64,000 nt of DNA from Acanthacorydalis orientalis (GCA_034766995.1 CM068316.1:27626606-27690605), one strand, 5' to 3'; numbered from the stretch's first letter, positions 11,846 to 24,164 are shown. Notes: generated by a model not told the origin, from the sequence alone. Program-made: numbers and translations.

Positions 11846-12771
11846 CGAGGTCAGACAATTAAGTAATGCGACCGATTTTTTTTCTCGGCCTGTGGTAACA
11901 CTGCGAATCTGTAACTCCGCCACTGTAATAGCAGATCCCTACTCTCTCGATTGAGACCTTGACCACCCTCGTACGATCATTTGTTCGCCAGCTGTTTAGT
12001 GTTTTGTAACAACGCGCGAGTAGTGCATGTCACGAAAATGGAACAGAGAAATTTAGAGCAACGGTGCGCGATAAAATTTTGTGCAAAACTCGGCGAAACC
12101 GCGACAGAAACTTATGAAAAAGTGCTTAAAGTGTATGGTAGTGATGCCCTGAGTCGTAATCAGGTGCTTCGGTGGCATGCCGATTTTAAAAAAGGCCGTG
12201 AGAGCGTCAAAGACGAGGCGCGGAGCGGAAGGCCAATTCAAGATGATTTGCTTCTTCGACAGCAAAGGGGTGGTTCACAAAGAGTTCGTACCACCTGGAC
12301 AAACCGTAAATCAAGTATTCTACCGCAATGTGCTCGAAAAATTACCAAAAAGGGTGCTCAGAGTGCGTCCAGAGATCGAGAAGACTTGGGTTCTGCATCA
12401 CGACAATGCTCCCTGTCACAGTGCGTTCAGTGTCTCTCAGTTTTTGGCGTCTAAAGGCATCGCAACGTTACCACAACCGCCCTATTCACCGGACATGTCA
12501 CCCTGCGACTTTTTCCTATTCCCCCATATGAAAAAATTCGTCAAAGGTCGACATTTTGACTCCGTTGAAGATATCCAAGAATCTGTGACGAGGGTACTCG
12601 GAGAGGTCCCACAAGAAGTGTTCCATAATTGTTACGAAAACTGGAAAACTCGCTGGAATAAGTGTATAGATGCGGAAGGGGGCTACTTTGAAGGGGATCG
12701 CAGCGATGTACCTTAATTTCTAATATACTCTATTTTTGAATTTTGTCGCATTACTTAATTGTCTGACCTCG
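11846..12771 (+). mobile_element. Young mariner copy A, centrally deleted
   Basis: 926 bp with perfect inverted ends CGAGGTCAGACAATTAAGTA... of about 28 bp, flanked by TA on both sides. It lies inside a (TA)n tract. It is about 98% identical by eye to copy B at 42249 wherever the two overlap (4 differences in roughly the first 185 bp). The middle of the transposase gene, from the end of the first HTH to just before the FFDSKGVVH block, has been lost. Confidence 0.93.
12038..12716 (+). pseudogene. Mariner transposase with central deletion and frame change (copy A)
   Basis: The ATG at 12038 begins [20 protein letters not shown] and continues [14 protein letters not shown] and [20 protein letters not shown], the mariner N-terminal HTH. 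At about 12237-12246 the coding sequence jumps to the catalytic part in another frame, which runs [32 protein letters not shown] and SPDMSPCDFFLF to the stop at 12716. The second and third catalytic Asp are 34 residues apart, so the family is DD34D. The first catalytic Asp is within the deleted part. A frame break at the junction means no fused product from this start. It retains exactly the N-terminus that copy B lacks. Confidence 0.9.
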
Positions 12772-12774
12772 TAC

Positions 12775-12867
<93 letters not shown>

Positions 12868-12884
12868 TATACATATATACACAT
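12772..12884. repeat. (TA)n tract, right of mariner copy A
   Basis: TA repeats with TACA/CACA interruptions, continuing the tract on the other side of the mariner. Both strands give Ile/Tyr-rich spurious frames. Confidence 0.92.
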
Positions 12885-14986
12885 AATGCCTACTACTATC
12901 AACAAGCAATTTTTAATTCACTGCACATGAAATATTCTATAGTGTACATTTTTTTCTATATGTTTGTTGTGACTTGTATTCTATTGAACGTAATTTCAGT
13001 GTTTTGTACTAACAGACTGTTTTATGCATTTTTCATATAAGTTTAACAAAGTTTTCAAATATGCTTTTCATAAAAAGATGACAACGATATTAAATTATTG
13101 TTGAAGGACAAATTATAGATTAAAATTTACACACTTTTCAAAGTATTTCAATAATTCAATAAGTAATTCAATACAATACCAAAATAAAGATTAATTTACA
13201 AATTATAAACAATCATATATGAAACAAATCATGTACACATCAAATCACAAATCCATTGTTATTTACCACAAATTTTTTTTACAACAAATTCGTTTCAGCG
13301 CGTGATTTTATGTGACATATAGATATTCCAAACTTCAACTTCTAATAACGGTACACCACATGATGTCACAACGCTGACTCATTGCAAACGATAAGTTGAG
13401 AAACTAGTTTGTTATTGTCTGTAGCATGTTGTACTTTATTTGTACAAAACCAACCCCTTTGGATAATGACGTAAGAGAAATAGTATGCTATACCAGTATA
13501 GTCGCTTTATAAACGATGAGATATAATTAAATTAAATGTAACATTAGGAAACAGGTAAAGTAAAAGCTCTGAATAGGGACGAGAACAATTAATTTATATA
13601 TAAATTAATTTCAGAATATATAACTAATTATTATTATTACGCTTCTTCTATATTGAAGCGTAAAATATTTCTTCCTTATTATTTTTTAACATTGACAAGG
13701 TCAATAATCGGAAATCCATTCATTTTACTCACTGAATAAGCACTTTTCACAACACATACATTTAGAAATGGAAAACAATCGCAAAGTAATAGATCACTTA
13801 TTGTTATTAGAATATAATGATTTTTTAGGGTAGAATGGCATTTTAGAGAACATTTTACAACTTATAAACTGACTAAATATTAATCTCCATGAAAGAATGA
13901 AACCGCTGCTTATGTTGTTCAAATTAATAGAGACTATTTTTATGTGAATTCGTAGCTGAAAAATACTTCAAATATATTTTTTCGGAAAAAAACATTTTTG
14001 AAAATATAAGTGTTTAATAAAATCTTTCTTACATTTGCGGGTAATTAATTCGTATCTATCCAGGTTATTATAAGAGTCCGCTGGTAATGAAACTAATAGT
14101 TTATCTTAATTTTATTTCTGAACACAATTAATTTTTCGAGATTTACACAAATGTGAAATTTTATTATATTTTTGTAAATCTTTTTTACTTTTTAAGTGGT
14201 TTTATTTTTTCACAGCCCATTTTAGTTTTGTTATGAATAATGCTTCCACTTTTTATTATGTATCATCTCTGAAATATACATAACTTTGTCAGAATTAAAT
14301 GATTGATAACAAAAAAAAATTTGTATATCTCGGCATTATTGATTCCAATACTGTTGACAGCTGTTTAAATATGTCATCGGATCTATTTGACATTTATTAT
14401 TATTATTAATTTTTATTTTACTCTTGATTATCTACTTGACGATTTGAATGAACTGACACATACGAGCAGCTATTAAACGAAATTGTTTATTTAATTATCA
14501 GGGGACTCGATGACCACTATTTCTTACTCAATTCAAGTGTTTAAGGTAGCTAAACGAAAAAAGAACTATGAAGTCATAACGCTGAAAATTTGGAGAAATT
14601 GGGGATTCGCGTTTGTTTCATTCGATGTCACTGTGACCCAAATGTGCTTCATTATGAAAATGTAACAGAATACACTTAACAATCCACACACAATTCTCTG
14701 AAACTGAACAAATTTAATATTCTTTTAAGTTTAAATATGACGTTATTTAACTTTCACTTATTTCCAATACTAAAACGTGATATCAAAAGATGATATTTTG
14801 ACTCGGGTAAATTAAAACTACCGTAAAGGATTTATAAACACAACAATTATTAAATTTCCTTACTGATGGAATGAAGAAACTTGTCATAAATTGACAGATA
14901 TGTATTGAAAATAGTGGTAATTGTGTTGAAAAAAAAACACCATTTGAAGAATATATTTTAAGCTTTTTTCATCTTAATATCTAGAT
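12885..14986. other. AT-rich DNA, no gene seen
   Basis: About 2.1 kb with no recognisable coding block or transposon end on either strand. Confidence 0.6.
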
Positions 14987-14993
14987 TTGTTTA

Positions 14994-15743
14994 CAGTAGG
15001 GGTTCTCAACCTGAGACCATATAGACCCTAGAGAGCCCCAGGATATTCCAAGAGAGCCACAGGCAAAAATTACATAAAAGGGAGGCCACGACACAAGATT
15101 AAGAGGGCAGTGAGATAATTGAGTAATGAAGAAAACCGAGAAGTGACCGAGAAAATAACACACAAAAGAAAAAAGAAAACAGAAAAGTGATAAAAAAGAC
15201 AACAAGTGAAGGGAACAGAGAAGTGACCATCAATAATTTAAGAAGCGCTCATACAACTACAGAGCAACATAGCAGCCAAAATAACTTTCAGTCAAGAAAA
15301 ACACCATTTTTGGATCAAGAGTACAATCACTAGAATGTTTTCACACCTTTTGGAAAAAGCAAAATTATTTTTCATGTCATTTCCTACTTTGTATTTGGTA
15401 TAATCAGGTTTCAGTCGTATTAATTATTTACTTAGCCTAATGCGGAATCACCTTAACATAATGGATAATGATGATCTTCGATTATCCTTCACAGCAATAA
15501 GACCGAATACAAAAAAAAACTTGTTTCTGGTCATCAACCATAAGGGTCACATTGATCGAGAAATACTTAAAAGTATAAATTTTTATTCAATTATTGTAGT
15601 TTGTAAAAACAATAATAAAATATGTTCTCTACACAAACGAAACATTTAAATAGCTACCTTTCTACCAGTTGGACGAGAGGGGGGCACAGGAAAGAAACAA
15701 GGTCAGAAGGGAGGCACGATTAGAAAAAGGTTAATAAACACTT
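14994..15743 (+). mobile_element. hAT-family transposon remnant
   Basis: The left end reads CAGTAGGGGTTCTCAACCTG, a classic hAT terminal sequence. The right end reads AAAAAGGTTAATAAACACTT, a decayed inverse of it. TTGTTTA occurs immediately left (14987-14993) and at the right end (15742-15748), and with one more base is a 7/8 match, consistent with the 8-bp hAT target duplication. The subterminal parts share gggaggc-acga sequence in inverse orientation. At about 750 bp it is a deleted copy. Confidence 0.75.
15440..15649 (+). pseudogene. hAT transposase C-terminal fragment
   Basis: A 69-codon open frame begins MRNHLNIMDNDDLRLSFTAI and continues RPNTKKNL. The order LNxxDDLRLxxxxxxPxxxxL resembles the extreme C-terminus of ZBED/FAM200-like hAT transposases, where NRLNVENDLRLALS and a following Lys/Gln-His motif are usual. 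Only this tail is present; the BED finger and catalytic core are missing. Position just inside the 3' TIR fits the family layout. The ATG is unlikely to be a real start. Assignment is moderate because the match is short. Confidence 0.5.
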
Positions 15744-15748
15744 GTTTA

Positions 15749-16318
15749 GAGTACAATTTAATGCATAAAACTATTCAGCTTTCTTTCGTACGTCTTATTC
15801 TTTAGAATTCATGCATAATTTTATTGTATAATATGTACTGTGTTCTGAAGATGATGAAATTTTCAATACAAAATTACATTATTACAAATAAAATTTGAAC
15901 TTTCCTCCATAAATTATGTAAATGCTAACAGAGAAATGGCATTATTCGAATTGTAATTAAATTCAATAAAATTTAGTCATTTTCGGCCTGATCTATTTCT
16001 AAAGTTTTAAAACGGTTTTGCTTGTGTCATCAGTTTGTGTCAATGTACTACTAAATTTTAGTATTTACTGTTGTCGGTTGATTTGTTTAGATAATAGCCG
16101 CTTAAGTAATGTCATGTCGGATGATTATAAAAAAGATATAAAATATCACGCGATGATTAAATTTCTCACAACAGTAATAATATCCCTCAACAACAACAAA
16201 TAAAGGTTAAATGGTTTTATGGGACATCGACTCTTTTGTGTATATAACATTATTGTCAACGTAAAAAGTCAATTCAAGATGGCCTAATAGTGAGAGGCCT
16301 CGCAATTGGACTTAATTA
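15749..16318. other. AT-rich DNA, no gene seen
   Basis: No recognised coding or repeat signal. Confidence 0.6.
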
Positions 16319-16995
16319 TTAGGTCGGAAGGAACATCACTGTGGTTTTTGATTTTTGAATTCTAACCTTTATTTTTTTTAATGAAAGTGTCATTTCATCG
16401 TGTTTATGTTAATATCACTTTAAAATGGATTTTTCGCTCTTTATTTTGGTATCATCGACTTTAGTTTTATTATTAATTTTGTTTTAAATTAGGCTACTGA
16501 ATTAAAGATGGAAAAAACAAATAAGAGCAATTTTTTGTATGAGTGCAAAACAGGTGGTAAATCAGAAGAAACTTTTCATAAACTTAATGATGCTTTTGGT
16601 GTGGTACTGTTAAGGAACGTATGAAGTAATGGTGGTTCTAAAATTTTTGTGCTAGGGACGAGAGCCTTGTACATTAAGAAGGTCTGGGTCATCATTCTTT
16701 AGTTCATAACGACCAACTGAAGGCCTTAATTGAATGACAGTGCAATGATAGTCTTAAGAATAACGTTCTGGGGACGAGAGCCTTGAAGATGGAGAAGATC
16801 CCGAACGTCCTTTCTCAGTTAATAACGACCAACTGAAGACGTTAGTTGAATCAGAACCACGCACATCTATTTGAGAACTTGCACACAAGTTAGGCGTTAG
16901 TCATTCAACAGTTCTAGACCACTTAGAACAGCTACGAAAATCAAAAAACTTGACAAATGGGTGCATAAACCACAATTATTTTTCTAGAAATCTAA
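16319..16995 (+). mobile_element. Mariner-derived MITE with internal 116-bp tandem duplication
   Basis: 677 bp, flanked by TA, with ends TTAGGTCGGAAGGAAC... and ...ATTTTTCTAGAAATCTAA, members of the same TIR family as 3720 and 62039. The plus strand carries a broken N-terminal mariner HTH (FLYECKTGGKSEETF, KLNDAFG) and a second HTH with ARTSI*ELAHKLGVSHSTV-like sequence, reaching LDKWV, then runs directly into the 3' TIR. No catalytic domain is left. The block beginning GGGACGAGAGCCTTG at 16655 recurs at 16771, giving a tandem duplication of about 116 bp inside the HTH linker that is unique to this copy. Confidence 0.85.
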
Positions 16996-17326
16996 TATAT
17001 ATGGAAATTATAAAAATATATAATCCCAAATTAAACACAAAATCTTTCTAATCGATTCTTGTACAATATTTAAGAAATAAAATAAAATTACCTTATAATT
17101 GAATGCAATTAATTCCATCTTTATATAACATATAACTAAGTTTTATATAATAGAAATTAAATATTTCCAAAAAGGTATAAACTAAAATTAAATTTTAAAG
17201 TGTATCTTCTCCACGGATACATTTTTCGAGATCCATTATTTACCAAATAACTTTTCCGTGTTCACTACGCACAAAAAAAAACACAAATTTCAAACGAATT
17301 TCTGTCAATCTTCTTTTTAGTTTTGG
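16996..17326. other. AT-rich spacer, no gene seen
   Basis: Nothing recognised between the MITE and the next mariner 3' end. Confidence 0.6.
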
Positions 17327-17412
17327 ACCACTTAAAACCACTTAAATTAAAACAAGTATATGAATTTTTAGATCATAAACCGCAATTATTTTTCTACTAA
17401 CCTGATAATAGT
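17327..17412 (+). mobile_element. Solo 3' end of the same mariner MITE family
   Basis: TTTTGGACCACTTAAAACCA matches the end of the retained HTH region, and AAACCGCAATTATTTTTCTA is the 3' TIR. The 5' portion is not present nearby in the expected order, so this is a truncated copy. Confidence 0.7.
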
Positions 17413-19651
17413 GGTATACAAGAGAAAACATGGAATTGGATAAAAAATTATATAACTAGAAACGAAAAAATCTCAGATAACTAACTTTTCAGAATCAAAT
17501 CTACTTCAGATCCTGCGAGCATATTAAAATAACGAAAGTAAATACAGGACGAATTTCTAAAATTCTAAGTGGAAGACAAAAACAACGAGTAGAAAAATAT
17601 GTCTTTTTTCATCACAGAATTTGTTAAAAAAATAATCTACGGTGAAGATAGAAACACCCTTTTAAAATTTGTTACAGTAAATTACATAATGATTGGCCTT
17701 AACCCATTTTAAGGACTCGACTTCTAATTTTTTCCATAGAAGTGTAAAGATAATCATTGAAAAGTGTGCAAATGTGTCGAAATAGAGACTCTATTAAAAT
17801 AATCACGTTCTTTTCATTTAAAACTTTTATAATACAACGATAGACATAACTGACCCTTATTATGTATCCAGAAAAAGAATGATTATATCTAATTTATTAT
17901 AATATATCAATCACAATTTATTGTAAAACTATACATAATATAATTTGAAAAATGAAATAGCATATTGCATGCAATTTCTACTTGTTTCATTCATTTTAGT
18001 GGTTGCATCAAATAAAAAAATAAAAAAAACGATTAAAATTATCATTTCATTCTATGATTTAAAAAAATAAATGTGAATAAATTTTACAATTAACAAGAAT
18101 CATATATATGATTTTATACTTTTCATTAAAAATTGAATTGAAAAAGTATTGTTTATTAAATATGAATTAAATAAATAAAAATGTTCAATCCATAAGAAAA
18201 TCTAAACATTATGAATATTATAACAAATTCTTTCATTAACAAACTGACAATGATACTTTATTCAAATACACAAACGTTCCAGACTTGATTAGAACAATTT
18301 CCATGTTTCATAACTACCTGGTACATTGTTAAGGTTAGATGAATGCATGAATCATGAATTTTATGTTCAAAGCTCATCCCTGTGGATCTGCCTGGGGTCG
18401 TGCGCAACTGCTGTTGTTGCTAAAAATACTACCGTATAGCAAAACCGGGAACATATAAATCAGTTAAATACCTAATTCAGAGTATTTAATTGATATAAAT
18501 TTTACGTATGAAGTATCTGGAACAAAAATTATAATCTCCTTTTATAATTGTTATATGGACTGAAAATTTTATGAACATCAAAATTTCATACAACTGTGAA
18601 ACTGTTTGAAAATATATCTCAGGAAATATTCACCAATTTATAAGAGTATTTTATATGCGTGTTTGAATTTTCCGTTGTGAATTTTTTATATAACTGTCAA
18701 TGTCATTGAATTCCGGTGAGGACAAAATTTTCTTTTCACATACAAGCATATATAAGATGACATATATTTAATTGAAAACATTTTATTTTCATTCTGATAT
18801 ATCTCACTTTTGCGTATGAATAAAGAAAATGACAATAAATAGATGTAGATTTTACTATATTATAATTTGTATGTAAATCGAATTTCCCGAAGGAATTTTA
18901 TTACAAAACAAGAATAATTATTTATTCATTTATTTAACAGGGAAATTATAAAATATTTAAAATTTTATTTTTATTGTATTAATATTCAGTTTTAAATTAG
19001 AAATAGCGAACCTTCATTATTTAGCATTTAATAAAAAAATATCCACTACTGAAGGGAATAGTTCACGTGAAATAAAAAATAATTACACAATAATCATTTT
19101 AACACTATTTATCAGGATTAATTAAAAATAAAATACCGCAGATACATATTGAGGAAATTAAAATATCAAGATTAATCCATAATAAACAATTTTATTTTAA
19201 ATAAAAACTGAATGTTAATAAAATCTATAAAATTTCACGATTAGTGAAATATTTGTTTGGTGTTAAATAACAACTAGTTCTTATCGGGTTTATCATTAAT
19301 TACTTTCAACAATATTCAAGAGTCACTGACAGTTTACTGAATTTAATACCATCTGACAGTTTAATACATTTCATTTTATAAAAATCATTTTAAATATAAC
19401 AATACGCAAAATAATATAAAATAAAGACAAAACATCCAACATTATATTTTTGAATAATAAAAATTACCTAGAATAGTATTCTATAATTTTATTGTTTAAT
19501 TTCAGCAATTTTTTATCTAACACATTTATCCGACTATCTATTTGTAGCTCACTTTTTAAGTATATACTCTTTTATTTCCATATCAAATTATACTGAAAAG
19601 ATATTAACTGCATTTTAAAATCTTGCAAATCTATCCATTCAACATTTTGAA
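17413..19651. other. AT-rich DNA, no gene seen
   Basis: Over 2 kb of very AT-rich sequence. One short GC-richer island at about 18370-18450 is unassigned. Confidence 0.6.
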
Positions 19652-19883
19652 CCCTTTCAATACGACTTTTTTATTTCGGTAATTCGAAATTAATTGTATT
19701 AAAGGGTAGTTAAATTGACCGAAATTACTATTCAAGAATTTTTCGACATCTTGGATAAAAGATACAGTCCTGTGAAGTTTTGTCCCATCAGTATTTTATA
19801 ATCTGTTCACTATATAAATTACTTCTCCGGCAGGATTTTTTGAAAATCGGTGGGATACTTGTATTCTGTTAGCAACGAAAGGG
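19652..19883. mobile_element. Probable piggyBac-derived MITE
   Basis: A 232-bp segment. Its right end, read inward, is CCCTTTCGTTGCTA, which matches 13 of 14 bases of the perfect TIR (CCCTTTCGGTGCTA) of the piggyBac at 41283-43503, and it abuts TTAA at 19884-19887. The left end begins CCCTTTCAATACGA and is preceded by TGAA, one base from TTAA. It has no coding capacity. Confidence 0.6.
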
Positions 19884-19887
19884 TTAA

Positions 19888-20559
19888 AGACCATATTTTC
19901 AAAATACTCGTATAACTGAATATTAAATAAAAAAAAAAACAGTTTCTTTGAATTTTCACATTTGAACAAATCTGAACAAAAAAATTTAATAATTCCTTTT
20001 ACAATTTCATAAAATAGTTCTGTAATTTTTTTATTATCTAGATTTTTGTGAACTTCTAGATCTCGACTATGATTAAGTGTTTGAAAAACTTGATCTTTTT
20101 TTACAAATTTTTGGAACTATATCTGAAACTACCAGTTTTTAAATAGAATTTAATTACTTGCGTTGGACAATAATTCAATAGGTCATTTCAAAAATTACTT
20201 AAGTCACAGAATTTAAATTTTGCACAATTGAATAAAAACTGTGTTACACAAAAATAATAAGATTTTTTAAATATTTTCTTTGTTAATATGTTTTTTAGGC
20301 CTTTAATTTGTTAGGTGCTTAATAATTACTGTCTTACAAAACCTTAATGTATAACAAAAATCAACGTAAATTGTTTTGACTTATGTTGTTCTTGCAGGGA
20401 ATAATATTCAATGCATAATAAATTGTTTTAAAAAGGTTTTTTTTTAATTATGATTCTTTATTAAAAAACTTTATATTATAGCACACAAATATGTATCTTG
20501 CTTATAATTTAATATTAAGGTCATAATCATATTTTCCATCGAATTCTAACTGAGTCTTT
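19888..20559. other. AT-rich DNA, no gene seen
   Basis: No recognised signal. Confidence 0.6.
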
Positions 20560-21106
20560 TCCATTTCTTCGGTTGACCAGTTGAATATTTCGTTGTAAAA
20601 TGACTGTTGCTCCTTCAAGATCTATCAAGCTATCTTTCACTTGTTTTAAATTGTCTATTTTTTATACTTTATCGAAATTTTACATATGGTTTTGCAGACG
20701 GAAGTGACATCAAAACTATAGTATGTTTTAGTAGTTGGAATGTGTTTATTGACGAAGCATCTATGAATTCCTTAGATTCCATCATCCCAGCTTTATTAGC
20801 AATGTACTGAATGTTCATGTATGTTGAAGGAGCAAATGTTTTTTCTGGTCTTTCAGAACTCTTCTTCCATTAGATTCAGTCGATAAATAGTTTTTTTTTA
20901 TAAAACGGAGGCCACCATTTTTTAAAATCAAAAATCTCCTTAGTTGGTATTTCTTTTACTGCAAATTTTATGCTGGATTGAGTAACCATATTAACGTATT
21001 CTTTGGTGTATATATATATATATATATATACGATCATGTTTTCGTCGAATTTTTTTAATAACTCCAAAATCACGGTCATTAGGCAAAAAAGAACGACCAG
21101 GTTCGA
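20560..21106 (-). pseudogene. DUF7869-type transposon-associated protein, C-terminal relic
   Basis: On the minus strand from 21106 the frame reads GRSFLPNDRDFGVIKK and RRKHDRI, is interrupted by a (TA)n run at 21009-21030, then resumes YTKEYVNMVTQSSIKFAV, IFDFKKWWPPFYKK, a stop, and later TFAPSTYMNIQYI and LPSAKPY. The order DRDFGVIxK, KHDRIY, KEYVxxV, DFKxWW, FYKK is one I associate with the C-terminal part of insect multicopy proteins carrying DUF7869, which occur in transposon-like families of uncertain mechanism. Stops and the inserted microsatellite show it is dead. The N-terminal part is not visible nearby. The plus-strand frame at 20607-20810 is a shadow. Family assignment comes from memory of the motif and should be tested by a profile search. 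Confidence 0.55.
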
Positions 21107-21540
21107 CAACTAGACACAACGTGACTAGTTGTCAAATAGTTGAATTATTAGTTAGTTGTCGAATTAATTATAATTATTAATTAATTATTTTGTGAATTAA
21201 TTAGTGCCTAAAGTTTTTATGCTGAGTATGTGACTACCCTCAAAGATCCAATTTCGACAAAAAATTTTTTGAGAAAAACATGAGTTATGTAATTTTTCAA
21301 ATGACCGATTCAATTGCAAGCTGTCTCTGCTGAGTCTATTAAGTGTTATAAGCTAAGATCCGCAGTAATAAAAGAGCGATTTGAAAACTTCCCGACCAGA
21401 CATGTAGACGTCGATATTATGTCAAAAAATTTATTGTGTATTATTTTCACACATATTTCATGAAGATTTGTGAAATATAAAGTCGATCTGTTAAACAGTT
21501 TGTAATATACAGCTGTTTAAATAATCGATCGGTGTATTTT
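21107..21540. other. Unique sequence with a small inverted repeat
   Basis: ACAACTAG and CTAGTTGT form an 8-bp-arm hairpin at about 21107-21133, next to the DUF7869-type relic, possibly part of its end. The stretch GAAAACTTCCCGACC near 21380 could be the 5' leader of the mariner fragment that follows. Confidence 0.4.
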
Positions 21541-21720
21541 TTTAAAATAGATAGAACTAAACATCGTGCAGTGAAATTTTTTTATGTTAAGAAAGATTCA
21601 ACAGCAACGGAAACGTTTAAAGAGATAAATGTGTTGAGTAATAGTGCACCTTCATCGAGAACTGCAAAAAAATACACTTCAGAATTTAAACGTGGATTCC
21701 TCGTAAGTAAAAAGTACTAG
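21541..21720 (+). pseudogene. Mariner transposase N-terminal fragment
   Basis: The frame reads IDRTKHRAVKFFYVKKDSTA, then SAPSSRTAKKYTSEFKRG. This matches the first HTH of mariner transposases, in which S-A-P-S---T--KW--EFKRGR is usual. About 60 residues are present, followed by loss of similarity, so the second HTH and the catalytic domain are missing. The lineage differs from the other mariners in the window. Confidence 0.6.
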
Positions 21721-22934
21721 GAATCCAGCAGCTATCTAATCGTTCACAAATGATTGCAGAAAACAATGGTGGATATATAACTGATTAATAAAAAAGTCTT
21801 CTGTGAAAAATAATCACCTGAGATTCAATTTCATACCGTATACGAACTTTTGCACTGATTCAATATTTAATAAAGTAAGTAATATATAAGAAAAAAATGG
21901 TATGTAACAAATAAATGTAAAATCTAAATAAAACATGTATATACAGCCAGAAATAATAATAACAGATTCAAACTTTGATTTTACATATAAACACATATAT
22001 TAGGTTTAAAATAGCAAAAGGTTTACATTAAAATAATATAATTTTATAGTTGAAAATGTGCAGAACACTTATCTTCTAACGAATTTTAAATTGAGGTTAA
22101 TCGTCAATTAGGTCAAACAATATGGTTCTAAGAGAAGACCAAATTTTCTATGTAAACCCGTGAAGTGAACTCGTTGTAATAGTGACTGTTTGTATGGAAA
22201 CATTTGCTCGCTATAGTTGTGAAATCGTTAATTCGTACTCGGTATAACCGAGCTCGGCTATATACTGTTTTCAGTAATAAATTATGTAAAATTTCAGTAT
22301 ATCATATATTCAAGAAAGGTTATATATCTACTCTGAATATCATTAAACCGAAGCACTACTTCACAATGATTATTTCTGCTTTAATTTTACTATTATGTAG
22401 CAACAAAATTTAATTTCTCGATATACTAATATAAGCGAACTATTTTTCTTCAAAAAAATGCTATTAATATATAATACATTTTTTATCGCATTAAAGGTTG
22501 AAAGAAAAAACTAAACAAACTTGATGAAAAAAATTTTCGTTTCAAGACACAAATTAATGTATAAACAGCTTCTAGATACTTATAAGATATAACTTTATCG
22601 TCTAAGTAATTTAAACTACATACACAAAGACAAACAAAAAAAAGATCCTCTGCAGCTCATAGAATGTAGCAATTTATAAATTGAAAATTTGCTTCACATG
22701 AAAATTAATAAAAACATTTATTTAGAGAAGAATTATTCTACTCTTTTTAATAATATCAAATAATAAAATTTTACACATTTAATGTGAAATTATTTAAGCA
22801 CATATGCAATCGAACTATTACAGAACAAATATACAAAAATTATCACTTACCACAGTATAATGAAAAGAATATTAGAACACTCACCTGAAAGAGACATACA
22901 AATATTATATATATTTTTGGTAAAAATATATGCA
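21721..22934. other. AT-rich DNA, no gene seen
   Basis: No recognised signal on either strand. Confidence 0.6.
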
Positions 22935-24164
22935 TTGGATTGGAATAAAAGTTTATAGCGTTTTCCAATAGGTGTCATTAATTGCAGTTTCAGGTGCAGC
23001 TCGATTATATGACATGAATCCATTTGTGTTATGTTAACAGGATACATATGTTAAATTTAAAATTGAGAATGGAGAAGGAATATAAGGTGCATTTTCGTCA
23101 TTTGATGCTGTTTTATTTCTGGAGAGGAAAAAACGCTGCAGAGACAGCAAAAAAGATATCCGCCGTTTATGAACAAGGTGCCGTAGCTGGTAGTACGTTT
23201 CGAAAGTGGTTCGCTCGGTTCGAAGATGAAAAATTCATCTTAGAAGATAGAGAGCGTTTCGGTAGGTCTGCATTTGTTGATAAGGATAAAATTGCAACAC
23301 TTATTGAAAATAATCAACGGTACACGATACGGGACATCGCAGAGATATTGCAGGTGCTTCATACGAGTGTTGAAAGGCAATTAGAGATATTAAAATATAT
23401 GAAACGCTACAATGTTTGGATACATCATAATTTAACTGAATAGAAATTAATAAAACGCATTTACATCACTGATTCGCTTCTTGAAAGAAACCAAAATGAT
23501 CCCTTTCTCAAACGATTAATCATGGACTATGAAAAATGGATCGTTTACAATAATGTGGATCGAAAAATGTCTTAGGGAAAACGAAATGAGCCACTCCAAA
23601 AGCGAGTCTTCATTCTAAGAAGACGATGATGTGTACCTAGTGGGATTGAAAGGGTGTTATGTATTACGAGCTTTCCTAAATAATCAGACGATAAATTCGA
23701 AGAAGTATTGTGCTCAATTGGACCAACTAAAGACGCGAATCGATCAAAAGCGTCCAGAATTGGCCAATCGGAAGAGCAATGTTTTCTATCAAGAAAACGC
23801 TAGATCTTACGTATCTTTGCACACCGGGCAGAAATTGGTGCTGTTTGGCTGGAATGTCCTTAACCCACCCTCCATATTTACCTGATCTTGCACCTTTACA
23901 TTATATTCTATTTATTCCGGTCGCTACAGAATTCCCATAATGGAAAAAATTTCACTTCCCTGGAAGCCTCTAGAAATCGCCTGGATCAATTTATCACCCA
24001 CAAAGATGCCAAGTTCTGGGAGGACGGAATTATGAAACTACGTGAAAAATAACGAAAGGTGGTGGATCAAAACGGCACACATGTATTAGAAAAAATATAT
24101 ATAAAAATAGGTATACACTGGCTTTGAATTTCACCTTAACAACGCTACGAACTTTTGCTCTAAC

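Noticed and set aside
12053..12265. 70-codon minus-strand frame and 12328-12531 plus frame
   Set aside because: Both are out-of-frame shadows of the mariner copy A transposase.
20607..20810. 67-codon plus-strand frame
   Set aside because: It is antisense to the DUF7869-type relic, whose motifs read on the minus strand.
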